Positions 1 to 10,884 of a stretch of 64,000 nucleotides of DNA are shown one piece after another. The DNA is taken from NCBI GenBank assembly GCA_013398955.1, contig VWPU01012103.1, forward strand, positions 1 through 64,000. Reading direction: 5' to 3'. Under the pieces are notes generated by a model, which saw only the letters and a list, made by a program, of their open reading frames with translations, did no database searches and was not told the DNA's origin. Numbering within the stretch: position 1 is the first letter of the stretch; each line of letters begins with the position of its first letter. The position numbers and the translations under genes were made by a program. Source of the stretch: Callaeas wilsoni. Lineage: Eukaryota; Chordata; Aves; Passeriformes; Callaeidae.

Positions 1-275
1 CAAGACCCCCAGGTCCCTTTCCACAACGCTGCTCTTTAGCCCTTCATGGCCCAGTCTAACCATACATCCAGGGTTGCCCCATTCCAGGTGCAGAATCCGG
101 CACTTTCCCTCATTGAACTTCATATGGTGGGTGATTGCCCAGCCCTTTAACATGTCAAGGTCTCTTTGCCTTCAAGGGAGTCACCAGCTCCTCCCAGTTT
201 TGTATCATCTGTGAACTTGCTTAGTATCCCTTCCAGTCCTGCATCCAAGTGATTTATGAAGATATTGAAGATGAC
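1..275 (-). repeat. CR1 LINE fragment, truncated by window edge
   Basis: The plus strand matches, at the level of recognised wording, the reverse complement of the 3' part of an avian CR1 retroposon. It has the 'AGACCCCCAGGTCCCTTTCC' block, then the 'CAGGTGCAGAATCCGGCACTT' type block, then a block resembling the 'GTATCATCTGTGAACTTGCT' stretch, ending near the 'AAGATATTGAAGATGACA' stretch. The element therefore lies on the minus strand. It is diverged, with several small indels and no usable reading frame. Its 3' end lies left of the window. The right edge (about 275) is approximate, where similarity fades into AT-rich unique DNA. Confidence 0.85.
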
Positions 276-1155
276 ATTATATGATGACTACCATTCATTT
301 TATAAAATAGTGATAGATTATTTTTTAAAAAATAATTTAGATTTTTTTGTACTGACTGGTTTTATATTCTGTTGCATTATCTGCCATTAAAATGCAGCAG
401 TGAGTTTAAATCAAAGAAAACAATACATGATTTGAAAACTGTTGAAATAAGTATTGCCTTTTACTAGTTTATTTTCTTTTTTGTCCTCTGAAACAAAAAA
501 TTCCAGCTCTCTGAACACAATTTCCAGTTTCCTGCTTTAAATGAAGGTTGCTTTCATCAAAAGTTTTTCAATATGCAAACTGATAAACCCACAATTTAAA
601 CTCAGATCCGAAGGTCATATGAAGGAAGCACTTCTTATTTCATGCCATCCATTTGAAGCATCACATTTTTTTAGGAAGAAATCATCCAATTCTTCCCTTA
701 CAGTTGGTGAATCACGTCATCTGAATGAGTAAGATTCTTTCCATTTACTACTTTACAGAAACAGTTTCAGAAATGTTAGTTTAAGCCTAGGCTCAAGATG
801 GGTATCACCTCACCTAATAGGAGCACTGCAGTGTAGATTTATACTTCATATGTCCTCCTTATAGCTGATGGAGACAAGTAAACAGGTTCAGCATACTTCA
901 TCGTGGGAAATAAATTGCCATGTCTTTAGCTGAAGCTCTTGTAAAGAATGGCAAGTAAAAACTTCAAAACCTACCCACCTGCATTGCAATTCCAAGAAAA
1001 TAAATATTTAAAGCAAGCTGAAGATAAAAATAGAATACAAAGACATTTTGCAATAATAAGACCTTTCATTCTTTACATTCTGTTTAATTAATATGAATGA
1101 CATATTTGACTTACCAAAAGCTTGAAATTATATTTCCACAATCTACTTTTGTAGA

Positions 1156-1184
1156 TAACATAAGAATCTACCATTCTTATGTTA
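1156..1184. repeat. Perfect 12-bp inverted repeat with 5-nt loop
   Basis: The arms TAACATAAGAAT (1156-1167) and ATTCTTATGTTA (1173-1184) are exact reverse complements separated by CTACC. Either strand could form a 12-bp stem. The stem is AT-rich and short compared with a microRNA precursor, so this is reported as structure only. Confidence 0.8.
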
Positions 1185-1928
1185 AACGTACAGGTCTACT
1201 TAGCTTCAGTGTATGTTTTATATTTGAAACATATTTTTTATATTTTTATTATTATTAAAGTTATATTTATGAGCATATATTATTATAATATGAATAGAAG
1301 TTTGAGAGATAATTCTGTCAACCTGATAGTCTAAAATTTAAGGGAATAATTTTTCAGACCTGTTCTATACATACCAATTAAATTCTACAGTTCAAAAATA
1401 AAAAAGCATATGCATATTTTATTTTATTTTTCCAGTTTTCAGTTCTTAATGACCTCAGGACAGGTTATTTTGAAGGGATTAATGATCTGCTAGAAGATGT
1501 TCATTGCCCAAGGTATAGAGATTTAGGCTAGTCATTAATACTGGGGAAATATTTTGTACTTCGATCATTGCTGTCAAGTTTCTTAATGTATTCAGACTTT
1601 AAATAAGCTCTTAAAGACTGTGATAATGCAAATTTCAAACTTGAAGCATCTGACAGGGCTCACATTGAAACAACCTCTTAGGAAAAAAAGTCTTCAGAAT
1701 ATCTCTTTCTAGTCCCTTATCTATTTTTTTTTTGCTTTCTATCTGACCTACTTTTCTCCTGCACTTGTCCTCTGAAGTCCTTCAGTAATCAGGCTGTACA
1801 TCTATCTAAAGCCCATGAGCAGAGTTTTTGGCCTTTGGCTGAGAAACTTTAAATAGCAGTACTGTCATATAGCCCACAAAAAGACAAATAGGCATTATGT
1901 GAACTGAACAAGTTTCTTCAGAGCTAGA

Positions 1929-1995
1929 TGTATATATATACACACACACATTGGTATACATAATTGCATGAACGTACACAAGCACACACATTTAC
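1929..1995. repeat. Short TA/CA-rich low-complexity run
   Basis: A TATATATATA run is followed by an imperfect ACAC run, then by CACA-rich sequence with interruptions. It looks like a decayed dinucleotide microsatellite. Confidence 0.6.
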
Positions 1996-3347
1996 CTTTT
2001 TGCTGAGACTGCTGAAAACACATAAAATATTCAGACTAAAACTTTATTAAGGGTAAAGGTCAAAAAATCCTTACTTTGTAGCTCCGATTTCCATTAATCT
2101 GCCTGTGATAACTTCACAAGAAAATGTAAATTGAATGAAAAAATGGCTTTTTCACTAAGGCTTCTTTTGTCATGCTAAGTAAATCAAATGGAGTATAATA
2201 AGAATTTGCTATTTAATTTACTTCTTACTTTGAAAGTATCCAAAACATGGTGACTTGAGCATTTTTAAATTTGACTAAATTTGGAACTCTTTGTTCACGT
2301 AGCAGCAAGTTTCTTGCTTCTGTCTATTTGGTTTATTTGGTTTTAAAGGTAGGCTCATATTTTTACAAATGCTGTTGTGGGAACACCTCTTCTGAATGTA
2401 ATACACTCCAGTGCAAGGCAATACCTGCATTGCCGCCATCATTCTTGAATTTCTGCAGCAGGAAGTGAGAGAGTGGTACTTTACAGACACTTTACAGATA
2501 GTACTCCATCGAAGTCCAGATGGTGGAGTAGCCTCTGACTCAGATCAGCCCTGGGTTGTCCTGATACAGTCTCTACCTTCTCCACTTTATATTCTGTCCC
2601 AATGCCTTTCAGCACACCGGTCTTGCCTCTTGAGAAGTAAAGAAAGCAGGAAGACATCATACCATTTTGGCTTAATAGTTTGTTCAAGTCTATGGCAGAG
2701 GAAGTTCAATTTTTACCCAAGTCAGTTCTCCTGCCTGATATCAAAATTGCTCAGATGCATTTTAGATCAGCTACATGGGATGCTTTTCGTGTTAGGATCT
2801 TGTTAGATTAAAGCTAGTGCTTTTCCAGACGCTTTCAAACCATCCCCAAAGGCACCAAATTTAGACTGGATGTGTAATCATGAGAACAGAAGCATTATGG
2901 TTATAATTCTAACCTGCTGAATGAGAATTCACCAGTTGGCTTGAAGTTTGCTAGTGGCCACCCTTCTGATTATCTAATTCAAGAAGATGAGTAAGAAAGA
3001 AAAGTGGATCTGAGTCTGGGATTTAAGTGCTTTATTAATTTCATGAACTTGCTTTGTCAGCGTTATTAAATCTTTTATGATCTTGCAAGCATATGTGGTT
3101 TAAATATATACAGCCTATGATAAATTTATATTATTGTTACCAGAGTTTGGCAGGTTTAAAATATTTACCTAAGTGCTAACTTGAAATTTGTCCTCTAGTT
3201 AAATATACCCGTGTGTGGCTTCATATTTGTGTCTTGGAGCCTACCTGGATATAGGCTGAGCTCACATGTAGGAATATATTTAAATTTTTCAAATTAAATT
3301 TTTGCAATTCATCTTGAAATGAAGGCAAGCTGAGTTGGGTCTTTCCT

Positions 3348-3374
3348 CATCATCATCATCATCATCATCATCAT
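3348..3374. repeat. (CAT)9 microsatellite
   Basis: Nine uninterrupted CAT triplets. It lies 36 bp left of the terminal octamers of a CR1 fragment. Confidence 0.95.
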
Positions 3375-3410
3375 AAGTACCACATTTTCTGCTGGTCACC
3401 TCCTCCCCTC

Positions 3411-3605
3411 CACAGAAACACAGAATGATCAAGGTTGGAAGGAACCACTAGGTGGTTATCTGGTCCAACCTCCTTGCTCAAGCAGGGTGTCCTAGAGCAC
3501 GTTGCTCCGGATTGTGTCCAGAGGGCTTTTGAGAACCTCCAGTGAGGGAAATGTCACAACCTCTCTAGGCAACCTGTTCCAATGCTCACTGACCCTCAGA
3601 TACAC
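3411..3605 (-). repeat. CR1 LINE 3'-end fragment
   Basis: Two tandem terminal octamers (CACAGAAA, then CACAGAAT) at 3411-3426 are the reverse complement of the short terminal repeat typical of CR1 3' ends. They are followed by the diagnostic 'AAGGTTGGAAGGAACC' type wording, a 'TCCAACCTCCTTGCTCAAGC' block and 'CAACCTGTTCCAATGCTCAC'. The element is on the minus strand and is 5'-truncated, as most CR1 copies are. Similarity decays near 3600. Confidence 0.92.
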
Positions 3606-6600
3606 TCCAATATCTTCATATCATGCTTTCAAGTTACCTTTGAAATCACCTAAGGTACTTACTTAGAAAATAAGACTTGGTGATTCAAGTCATGATTTGT
3701 GAATCAGAATTGTCTATCTTGAATCACATCAAGTGTAGAGTACTAACAAGGTTTAAAAAAAAGTCTTCTTTGCTTTTAGCACAAGCAGGTATTTACAATA
3801 TTAAACACATATCAGGAGCACATCTGGTTTTAAAAATACTATATATACATCTGTCAGAGGGCTTGCTCATGTAGGTAAGCCATAAAAACTGCTCTGGGAT
3901 AGAAAAAGTGGTAATTCCCCACAGAGCAAGAGTGTTATGTATGCAGGTACGTGCTCCCCACTTAGAGCAGAGGGATCTATTTACATGTGAGTCATATGTA
4001 TCTTGTTGGGCCATGATTAGCAGTCTGAGATAATCACAGCAAGTCAAGTTAATTAAAGTAATATCCCATGTACCACTTAGCACATCTTAGCCTTAAGGCT
4101 GAGAAAGTGTTAATATTTATATGTAAGGCTTTTTCTGGAAGCTTAGAGTTTGCTTAAGCTTACAATTCTAATATCAGGTATTCAAGGAAAAGAAAATGAA
4201 AAAGAGGAAGAAAAAATCCTACATCTGCCTCTAAAGTCAAGGATCCTATACAGACATTTAATGTGGGATTTGGTTTACCTAATTTTCAAAAAGATGCTGT
4301 GTAATAGAGGCATATTGTCTAAATAATCGTTGGTGTGTAAAGAAGAAAGCCAAATGTCTCAAGAACCGTTTACCCTCAGACAATTAAAGCAGGTGAGGAT
4401 GTATAGTCCACTGGAAGTGTTCACCTTTTGCTATCGACTGAATGCTGTACTAGATTAGACTAGAAGTCTGGGACAGTTTTAGACTGGAAGGAACTCTTTT
4501 TTTACCTAAAATCTGAGGATAACTGCCTTCTTTCTAAATGAAACTAATGTACCCACTGATTGCGAACAAAATCAGGAGAGTTCAGAAAACCATGTGCTTA
4601 CCATAGAATAATAAAGATGATTGTAAACCAAAGAGAAAAGTTTTTCTTTCTTTTTTTGTCACAAATAGATTTTGAGACAGTCACTTTTATCTCCTTTATA
4701 TGTAATTTTATATTCAGATATTATTTACAAAGTGAATTGGTATGGCCTCTTTAAATGCAAGATAGAGACCTTATTATGATACAGGCTTTTTCATGTTCAA
4801 TACTGTGGCTTCTTTGATGTTTTGAGCTCTTTTTTTTTTGTGGTTAAATGGGTAGTTTGATTTGAAAGGCACCTCACTGGGCAACATGCTCAAACACTGA
4901 CTTAATTTACCAACACATGAAAATGGTAAGTCAATCTCTTTCATAGAAGACCAAGCAAAGGCAAATACTTCTCAATATAATTATGAAGGAATGCTGTCTG
5001 ATGTGATGATTAATCAGAAAGTCTTCCACCTGTTTTCTGTGATGATGTATTCCAGTGAGCCTTGTTTCCTGTATTACAAAGGTGTTTTGCTGTTGTTGTT
5101 TCATGAGTCTGTGTTATTCATGCTTCATTCTAACCAAAGTGGATGTTAGCACAAGTATCTGATGCCTGCCAGTCACCATCAGAAAATAGGATGATCAAGT
5201 AACCGTACTAGAAGAAACAGCAGATGTTAGTGAACCCAATATCCCTCACTTTTTGATTCAGTTTTAAATATTCTCAGCTGTGTGAATTTGAGGGAAATAT
5301 GCAACTTGGACCAGAATTTGCTTTAACTGCCGGAGTCTCTGCTTAGTGGTTGCGGTGGTAGTGATGATGATAGCAGGCCCAGAAGCAATGTTCTGAATAT
5401 GTATGCCCCCTTCTCATCACAGAATCAAAGAAAGGTCTGTGTGCTGTGAGTGAAAGACATGCAGTTGATTTAGTGTCTTGCAAGACTCTTTGTTTCTCTA
5501 AAGGCATTCCTTGCTTTGATCAGTAAGTTACCATAAATAAAAAACATAGCACTTGCATAAAAGAGTCTTTTTCTTGGGAAAGAATAATGTATCCTCAAAA
5601 TTCGGCAAGCTCATAATCTCTACAATGTGGTATGGCTTCAGATCAAGAGCAATCCTTTCTGCTATTTCCTGGTGTATAGATAGCGTGGCTGGATGATTTG
5701 TGAGATGTTCTGTCTTTTTCTGGGAACAGCCTGTATAGCAAAGGTTTGGGATTTTCCCCCAAATAGGTGTAACCTCTTGCTTCATAATAATAATGACAAT
5801 TCAAAGTCAATTATTTAATATTGGATAAATGAAATGTTGCATTTAAGGCAGAAAAAAAAGAATCCTGATTTATATAAAAGGAGTTTAAAGGACTTGTCCA
5901 AGAACAGTTGAAATAAATGAGAAGAGTCCAGATTGTTAGTGTTTGGAACTGTACAAAATGGGAAGTAGAAATCACCTCCCTCCTCAGTAGTACCCTGAGA
6001 AAGAAATACAGATAGGTAAGAATCTGTTTCACAGAGCTTGGAATTATGCAGAAGTATATTTTTCCACCATTGTCCATACTCTCTTTCCTTTACTGGAAAG
6101 AATGAAATTTTATCTCATGGATTATTACCCTTCCATGCACACAGCACAGCTCACATGAGTGCAGGAAGTTGAAAAAACACAAATCTGTGTAATTATTTTA
6201 TTTTTTAGGGCTGTATTGGTTGATCTGAGGTAAGAGACTGCATTATTTTTAAGTTGTATGTGATAATACATCTCAGAGCAGCATGTCTATGATCATCTTA
6301 CAGAAGAGCAAAACCCCTTTTCTGTCTCTCAGCCTCCATTAGGATGCTCAATTACTAAGAGAAGCTTGCATTCTCTCTGTATCCTGGATGGATCTCTTGT
6401 ACCCTCTTGGAGTCAAGAAAATAAATCTGCACCTCCATTCATTAGGCAAAAAGTTCCTTAAGGTGCTGAATGGGAGAATTCAAACAAAAGTTGCACACTG
6501 AATTGCAATTTTCATTGTTCTTTGGCATTTGAGAAATCTTTTAAGGACATTCCCTAATAATTTATAGAATGAAGAAAACACTCATTTTAATGCATATAGC

Positions 6601-8089
6601 TATAGTTTGGGTTGGCTTGCAGCAGGACAGGACTTGTATAAGTAAAAATAAAATCAGTTAGAAGGAAAATAATTCAGGTTTTACATAGCAGCAACCATAG
6701 TCTCCTATGGCACTAAGTAGTACACATTCTTCAGGATGTGATCCATTACGCAGAGTTAAAATTTAATTTCACCTTTCAAGACAGGTCCACCCAAAGAAAT
6801 AAACTGATTCAATCACATTGTCTGTACAAAGGAAAGTGACAAAAGTATTTGCTCAGCCAAACCACAAAGGACTCCATGTTACATCCTTTAGATGTGAGAT
6901 TTGCCATTACATAACATATAAAACATCTGGAAAATATTATACAATACTGTGATTCTATTTCTGAACTGTTTTGTCATGGATGATACCAATATTGTATAGC
7001 AGCAATAAATCTTTCCATTTATTTCTTGCAGTTATTTCCAAATAAGCACAGTATATGAGATAAAAACTTGTTTTATTACAAGATCTTTGACATGAGACTT
7101 TCCAGTTATGGTGAACCAAAGGCACTTCTCTCTTAGATTACTCTCACTTGAAGCAAATGAACAAATAAGAAACAAATGTAAATTTTTTTATGGGTGAGAC
7201 AAGATCATATATCTTTCAATATGAAATACAGAACAGCCTAAACAGTTTGGGATTAAATTATGTCGCTGCTTATGGTTCTTTGATAGGCCTCGCCTTAGTC
7301 TTCCACCAGTTTTAGTCATGATTCCATTGAGAAAAATTATTCCTCTCTGCTTCATTTCATAATTCCTGGAGATTGGAAACAACTGGTTTAAATATAATTA
7401 TATTCCTTCAGCATATTCTGTCAGTAGTTAGCCCTTGCAAACTAACATAATCACACTCTTGAAGAGACCAGCACCTTGATTAAAGACGTAGATTGTTCTT
7501 GAAATGTCACTTTAATTATGCTAAAGAAAGATACCTACAACAGTCCTTAACTCTGATTTTCTTACATAGAAGATTAAATTCTTAAAAGAGATGACCAATT
7601 AGAACAGCAGGCTATTCAAATGAGACAAAAAATTACAATAAATATGAACTTATTCTTGAAAATAACTTGGATATTGATTATTCCATTACATGCCAGAAAC
7701 ATTAATTTTTCAGAGTTTAATTAAAAGTCTGAATTCACATGGTTTGTTTAACTCCATAAAGCATTACAGCACACAAGTAGACCATGGTTTTCATAACCAG
7801 TTAGTTTAATCTGTTAGCTTCTTGAAAATAAGTGGCAAGGAGGAATTACTTGCAGCAACGCTGTCAGGACACTCCCTTAAAATAATCTGTAAAAGAATTC
7901 TGTGGTCTTTTTTCTTCTTCTTTGTAAAAGAGGAAAATTTTCTACACACATGCTAAAGTAAATGGCACTTGCTATTTGCAGTATTTTCCTGAACTAATTT
8001 CACTTTCCTAGTGCTGTCAAGAATCAAAAAGCAGGAAGCTGTTTTCTGGGACATTATTTGAAATAACCAATCCATTCTGAAAGGAAATC
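3606..8089. other. AT-rich non-coding DNA, no gene seen
   Basis: Mostly unique sequence. Open frames here (up to 96 codons, for example 3793-4083 minus) do not resemble known proteins. Short poly-T tracts occur near 4830. No promoter, CpG island or transposon terminus was recognised. Confidence 0.55.
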
Positions 8090-8475
8090 CTGAACTTCTG
8101 TGAGTGCCTACCCAAACAGCTGTATCACTCCTCTCCTCAGGTGGGCAAGGGAGAGAAAATATAACAAAAAGTTTGTGGGCTGAAATAAGAACAGGGAGAG
8201 ATCACTCAACAGTTGTCATCACATTAGAACCAGACTCGACTTGGAAAAATCAGTTTAATTTATTAACAAACAAATCAGAGTAAGACAATGAGAAATAAAC
8301 CCAAATCTCAAAGACACTTTCATGTCACCCTTCGCTCCTTCCCAGGCTTAAATTCACTCCTGAATTCTCTACCTCCTTCCCTGCAGTAGCAGAGTGGAAT
8401 GAGAGCTGTCCATTCATCCACTGCCCATCCTCCTCAGGGGAAGGACTTGTAAGACCTTTCTCCGGATTCTGGGTG

Positions 8476-8481
8476 AGTTCC
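8476..8481 (+). repeat. Left target-site duplication of the ERVK-type LTR
   Basis: AGTTCC immediately precedes the TG terminus of the nested LTR and matches the hexamer immediately after its CA terminus. Confidence 0.85.
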
Positions 8482-9145
8482 TGTTGGGGAAGATGAAACA
8501 GGAAAGCCTTATAAATATGGCTGCATGGCAAAAGATGCTGAGAATAGGGAATCTATAAGTGAGATTGAAATGAAAGCAAGCTTTGAGATACCGAGCCTTA
8601 GTTACTGAACAACTGGAAAACAACGGGATGGCCGGCAGAAGGTAATCCCCTCTCTGATTGAACAATACCCTCTGCCTGCTGACAAGTCCAAGGGGCAGAG
8701 CAGACCCTACTGGCTTGGCAGCAGGGTCCCAAACAGTAGTTTCTAGAGTTTAAAATGTAACACAGTATGGTAATGTAATACTTCTTATAGGCTGTATGTA
8801 AATGCTATAGGAGTTGTATCTTGTACTAGATTGGTTAGTGGAAATTAGAATATTCAACACAGAAGAAGACTTATTGTATTGTAAACGATCACTTCGCTCT
8901 CTTAGCCCACTTCTCCTCTCCTTTTACAACTTCCACTACTTCTTCTTGCCCTTACTCTCTCTTGCTCTTACCTTTGCTTCTCTTGCTCTCTTACTTTTCT
9001 GGCCTGCTCCGAGCTGCAGCTGGCAGCTCCAGGCAAGGCCACTATACCCAAGCCCTTCATAAATAAACTACACTCTAAAACCTACCTACAGAGATCTCTC
9101 ATCTATAGCCGTCCCGACCGTCCAAACCAAGAAGAAGTTCCCACA
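8482..9145 (+). mobile_element. ERVK-type solo LTR nested inside the older LTR
   Basis: This 664-bp element starts TGTTGGGG and ends CCCACA, giving canonical TG...CA termini. It is flanked by a perfect 6-bp target duplication, AGTTCC, at 8476-8481 and 9146-9151; 6 bp is usual for ERVK-like integrases. Removing the element and one AGTTCC copy restores continuous host-LTR sequence across the junction. Inside are an early TTATAAATATGG box, a long pyrimidine-rich stretch (about 8920-9000), and an AATAAA polyadenylation signal at 9062-9067 shortly before the U5-like end. The sequence strongly recalls an ERVK LTR family of songbirds. No internal retroviral genes are present. Confidence 0.9.
9062..9067 (+). 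terminator. Polyadenylation signal of the ERVK-type LTR
   Basis: AATAAA lies about 80 bp before the 3' end of the LTR, in the position expected for the R region, following the GC-rich CTGCAGCTGGCAGCTCC stretch. Confidence 0.6.
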
Positions 9146-9151
9146 AGTTCC
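9146..9151 (+). repeat. Right target-site duplication of the ERVK-type LTR
   Basis: AGTTCC follows the CA terminus directly. A third AGTTCC at 9136-9141 lies just inside the element, so an alternative right boundary at 9135 is possible, but that boundary would lack the terminal CA. Confidence 0.85.
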
Positions 9152-9219
9152 CTCTCACAAGAGACAGTCTTCCACAAATTAGTCGTGTGAGTCTTCGTGA
9201 ATGGGCTGCAGTTCTTCAT

Positions 9220-9445
9220 GAAGTGCTCCAGGGTAGGCCCTTTCCATGGAGTGCATCCCTTCAGGAAGAGGCAGCTCCAGTGTGGGTCCCCTGTGGGGTC
9301 ACAAGTTCTGCCAGCAAACCTGCTTCATCATGGGCTCTCCCCTTCAGAGGTCACAGGTCCTGCCAGGAGCCTGCTCCAGCATGGGCTTACCTTGGGATCA
9401 CAGCCTCCGTCGTGTGCATCCACCTGCTATGGCATGGGGTGGATC
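9220..9445. repeat. Tandem sub-repeats within the ERVL-type LTR
   Basis: About five diverged units carry a CTGCTCCAGCATGGG-type core, spaced roughly 45 to 50 bp apart (near 9222, 9267, 9320, 9369 and 9424). The same kind of repeat recurs in the related LTR at 14440-14710. The GC-rich, stop-poor repeats explain the unusually long open frames here (up to 182 codons at 9197-9745), which are not genes. Confidence 0.65.
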
Positions 9446-9861
9446 TCTGCATGCCCATGGTCCTCCATGGGCTACAGGGCCACACTTCCTCACCACGGTC
9501 GGCACCAGGGGCTGCAGGGGCATCTCTGCTCCAGCGCCTGGAGCACTCTCACCCCTCCTTTTGCACTGACCTTGATGTCTGCAGACCTGTCTCTCCCACA
9601 TTCTAACTCCTCTCTTGGGCTGCAGTTGCATGGGTCTTTTACCCTCCTTCTTAAATCTGTTATCCCAGATGTGCTACCACCACCACCGATGATCTTGGCC
9701 TTGCCCAGCAACAGGTCCATCTTGGAGCAGCTGGCATTGGCTTAGCTGGACATGAGGAAAACTTCTAGTAACTTCTCATAGAAGCCACTCTTACAGCCCC
9801 CCTCTGACCACCCTGACCATCTCACCCATAGCTAAAACTCTGGCCATGCAAACCAAATAAA

Positions 9862-10619
9862 ACTTCCAGCACTTCTCTTTTCAGAATAAAAATGTTACAG
9901 ATAGGTAAAGAACTGTTGGCTGCAACAGAACTGTCTTGTGAAACAAAGATCTAGAAATAAGCAGCTGATGACATAAAGACTATTCAAAAAAACCCCAATC
10001 TATAAAATCAAACAACATTCCAAAAAAATAAACAGTTGATGAATGCAGGTATTTGGTCATGCTTATTTTCAGTGAAACAGTCAACTTTTAGCAATATCAC
10101 ATTCCCCTCCAAGCAACACTCACAATAATATTTCACTTTTTGTTTGGACAATTATTTCCTCAGTTTTTCAACAAAGTAGTTGCAGTGAGAGATCTACCAT
10201 CCATGGAGAATTTCAAAGTGATTCACCCAGCTGAATAGAAGCTGTTATTTTACGCTTGATAATGACCTTGCTTAATTACAGCTGAAAGCACAACCTGACT
10301 TCACAGAGCAAGCTGGTAAAAAAGCAAAATATCAGCTGTCTACCAGGCCACCTGGTATCCTCAATCCTTCTAAGGCAGTTCTTTTATCTGGGGAATAGTA
10401 GAGAGTCACTACTTTCTGCTTTAGCTTCTAACTTCCTTCTATCCAGAAACAGCCAAGTGTGTCATTTCTTATAATACCAAATTTCCCTGTGGTACTTGGT
10501 GCAGCAAAACATCTAGTGCTGCTGTCCTGCCTTCCAGAGATGACAAGGACTAATTAACATGCCCTTCCAGTCAAGCTGAACTTCTTAGCTGTGTAGCAGT
10601 TGCCAAGGAAATGTCCCCT
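9862..10619. other. Non-coding DNA between LTRs
   Basis: Unique AT-rich sequence. No retroviral internal region, primer-binding site or polypurine tract was recognised next to the preceding LTR. Confidence 0.5.
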
Positions 10620-10884
10620 CATGGCTAGTACTGCACATCTGGAGGACAATGGGGCTCAGTCGCACTTCCAGCCTAGTCCAAAGCCATAGGAAGCGGATGG
10701 GGGGAATGGCTAATGCCAGCAGGAGAGACTGAGCGTTTTATGTCCGCTGCGCTGAGCGTAAATAGCACCACCTTGTGTTCTTGGCCGCACCATTTGTAAG
10801 ACTGCCCTACTGTAAATCATTCCTGTACACTCCTTTCTCTAGTAATTAAAACAACGCTCTTTGCTATGCCCCTGGGTTAATACA
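10620..10884 (+). mobile_element. Possible LTR fragment (unassigned)
   Basis: The block is richer in G+C and CpG than its flanks. CpGs occur in the GAGCG, GTCCGC, GCGCTGAGCG, GGCCGC and CAACGC words. It ends with an ATTAAA signal (about 10846) followed by a U5-like stretch 'ACAACGCTCTTTGC' and a CA-ending terminus near 10884. This arrangement resembles the R-U5 end of an avian endogenous retrovirus LTR. The 5' boundary is unclear and no target duplication was found. It could instead be a short GC-rich regulatory stretch. Confidence 0.35.

Larger units (their letters stand above)
276..3410. other. AT-rich non-coding DNA, no gene seen
   Basis: No exon, RNA gene or clear transposon was recognised. 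Open frames of 60 to 131 codons (for example 2411-2806 plus) show no known domain, no repeated hydrophobic segments and no plausible splice context. Notable contents are a perfect hairpin at 1156-1184, a short TA/CA-rich run near 1929-1995, and a CAT microsatellite at 3348-3374. Confidence 0.6.
8090..9861 (-). mobile_element. ERVL-type solo LTR, interrupted by a younger LTR
   Basis: The two outer parts (about 8090-8481 and 9146-9861) match a common avian LTR family in the reverse orientation. Recognised blocks include 'GGAGAGAAAATATAACAAAA', 'GAGAGATCACTCA', 'GAGAAATAAACCCAAATCTC', the internal CTGCTCCAGCATGGG-type repeats, and the outer end near 'GGCCATGCAAACC'. In the sense orientation (minus strand) a polyadenylation signal AATAAA is read from 8264 to 8259. 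The left end, which is the sense 3' end, appears eroded: the canonical terminal wording seen in the related copy at 14037 is not clear here. No gag, pol or env sequence flanks it, so it is a solo LTR. The family assignment to ERVL (class III) comes from memory of bird repeats. Confidence 0.82.

Noticed and set aside
2411..2806. 131-codon open frame on the plus strand
   Set aside because: No known domain; the opposite strand is also open over part of it (2275-2490, 2481-2687), and no splice, promoter or polyadenylation context supports a gene.
9187..9745. Overlapping open frames of 107 to 182 codons
   Set aside because: They lie within the GC-rich tandem sub-repeats of an ERVL-type LTR, occur in several frames and on both strands, and do not resemble retroviral or host proteins.
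10765..10790. Possible CTCF site around CACCACCTTGTG
   Set aside because: Only about 11 of 14 consensus positions fit by hand, which is too weak without a matrix score or binding data.
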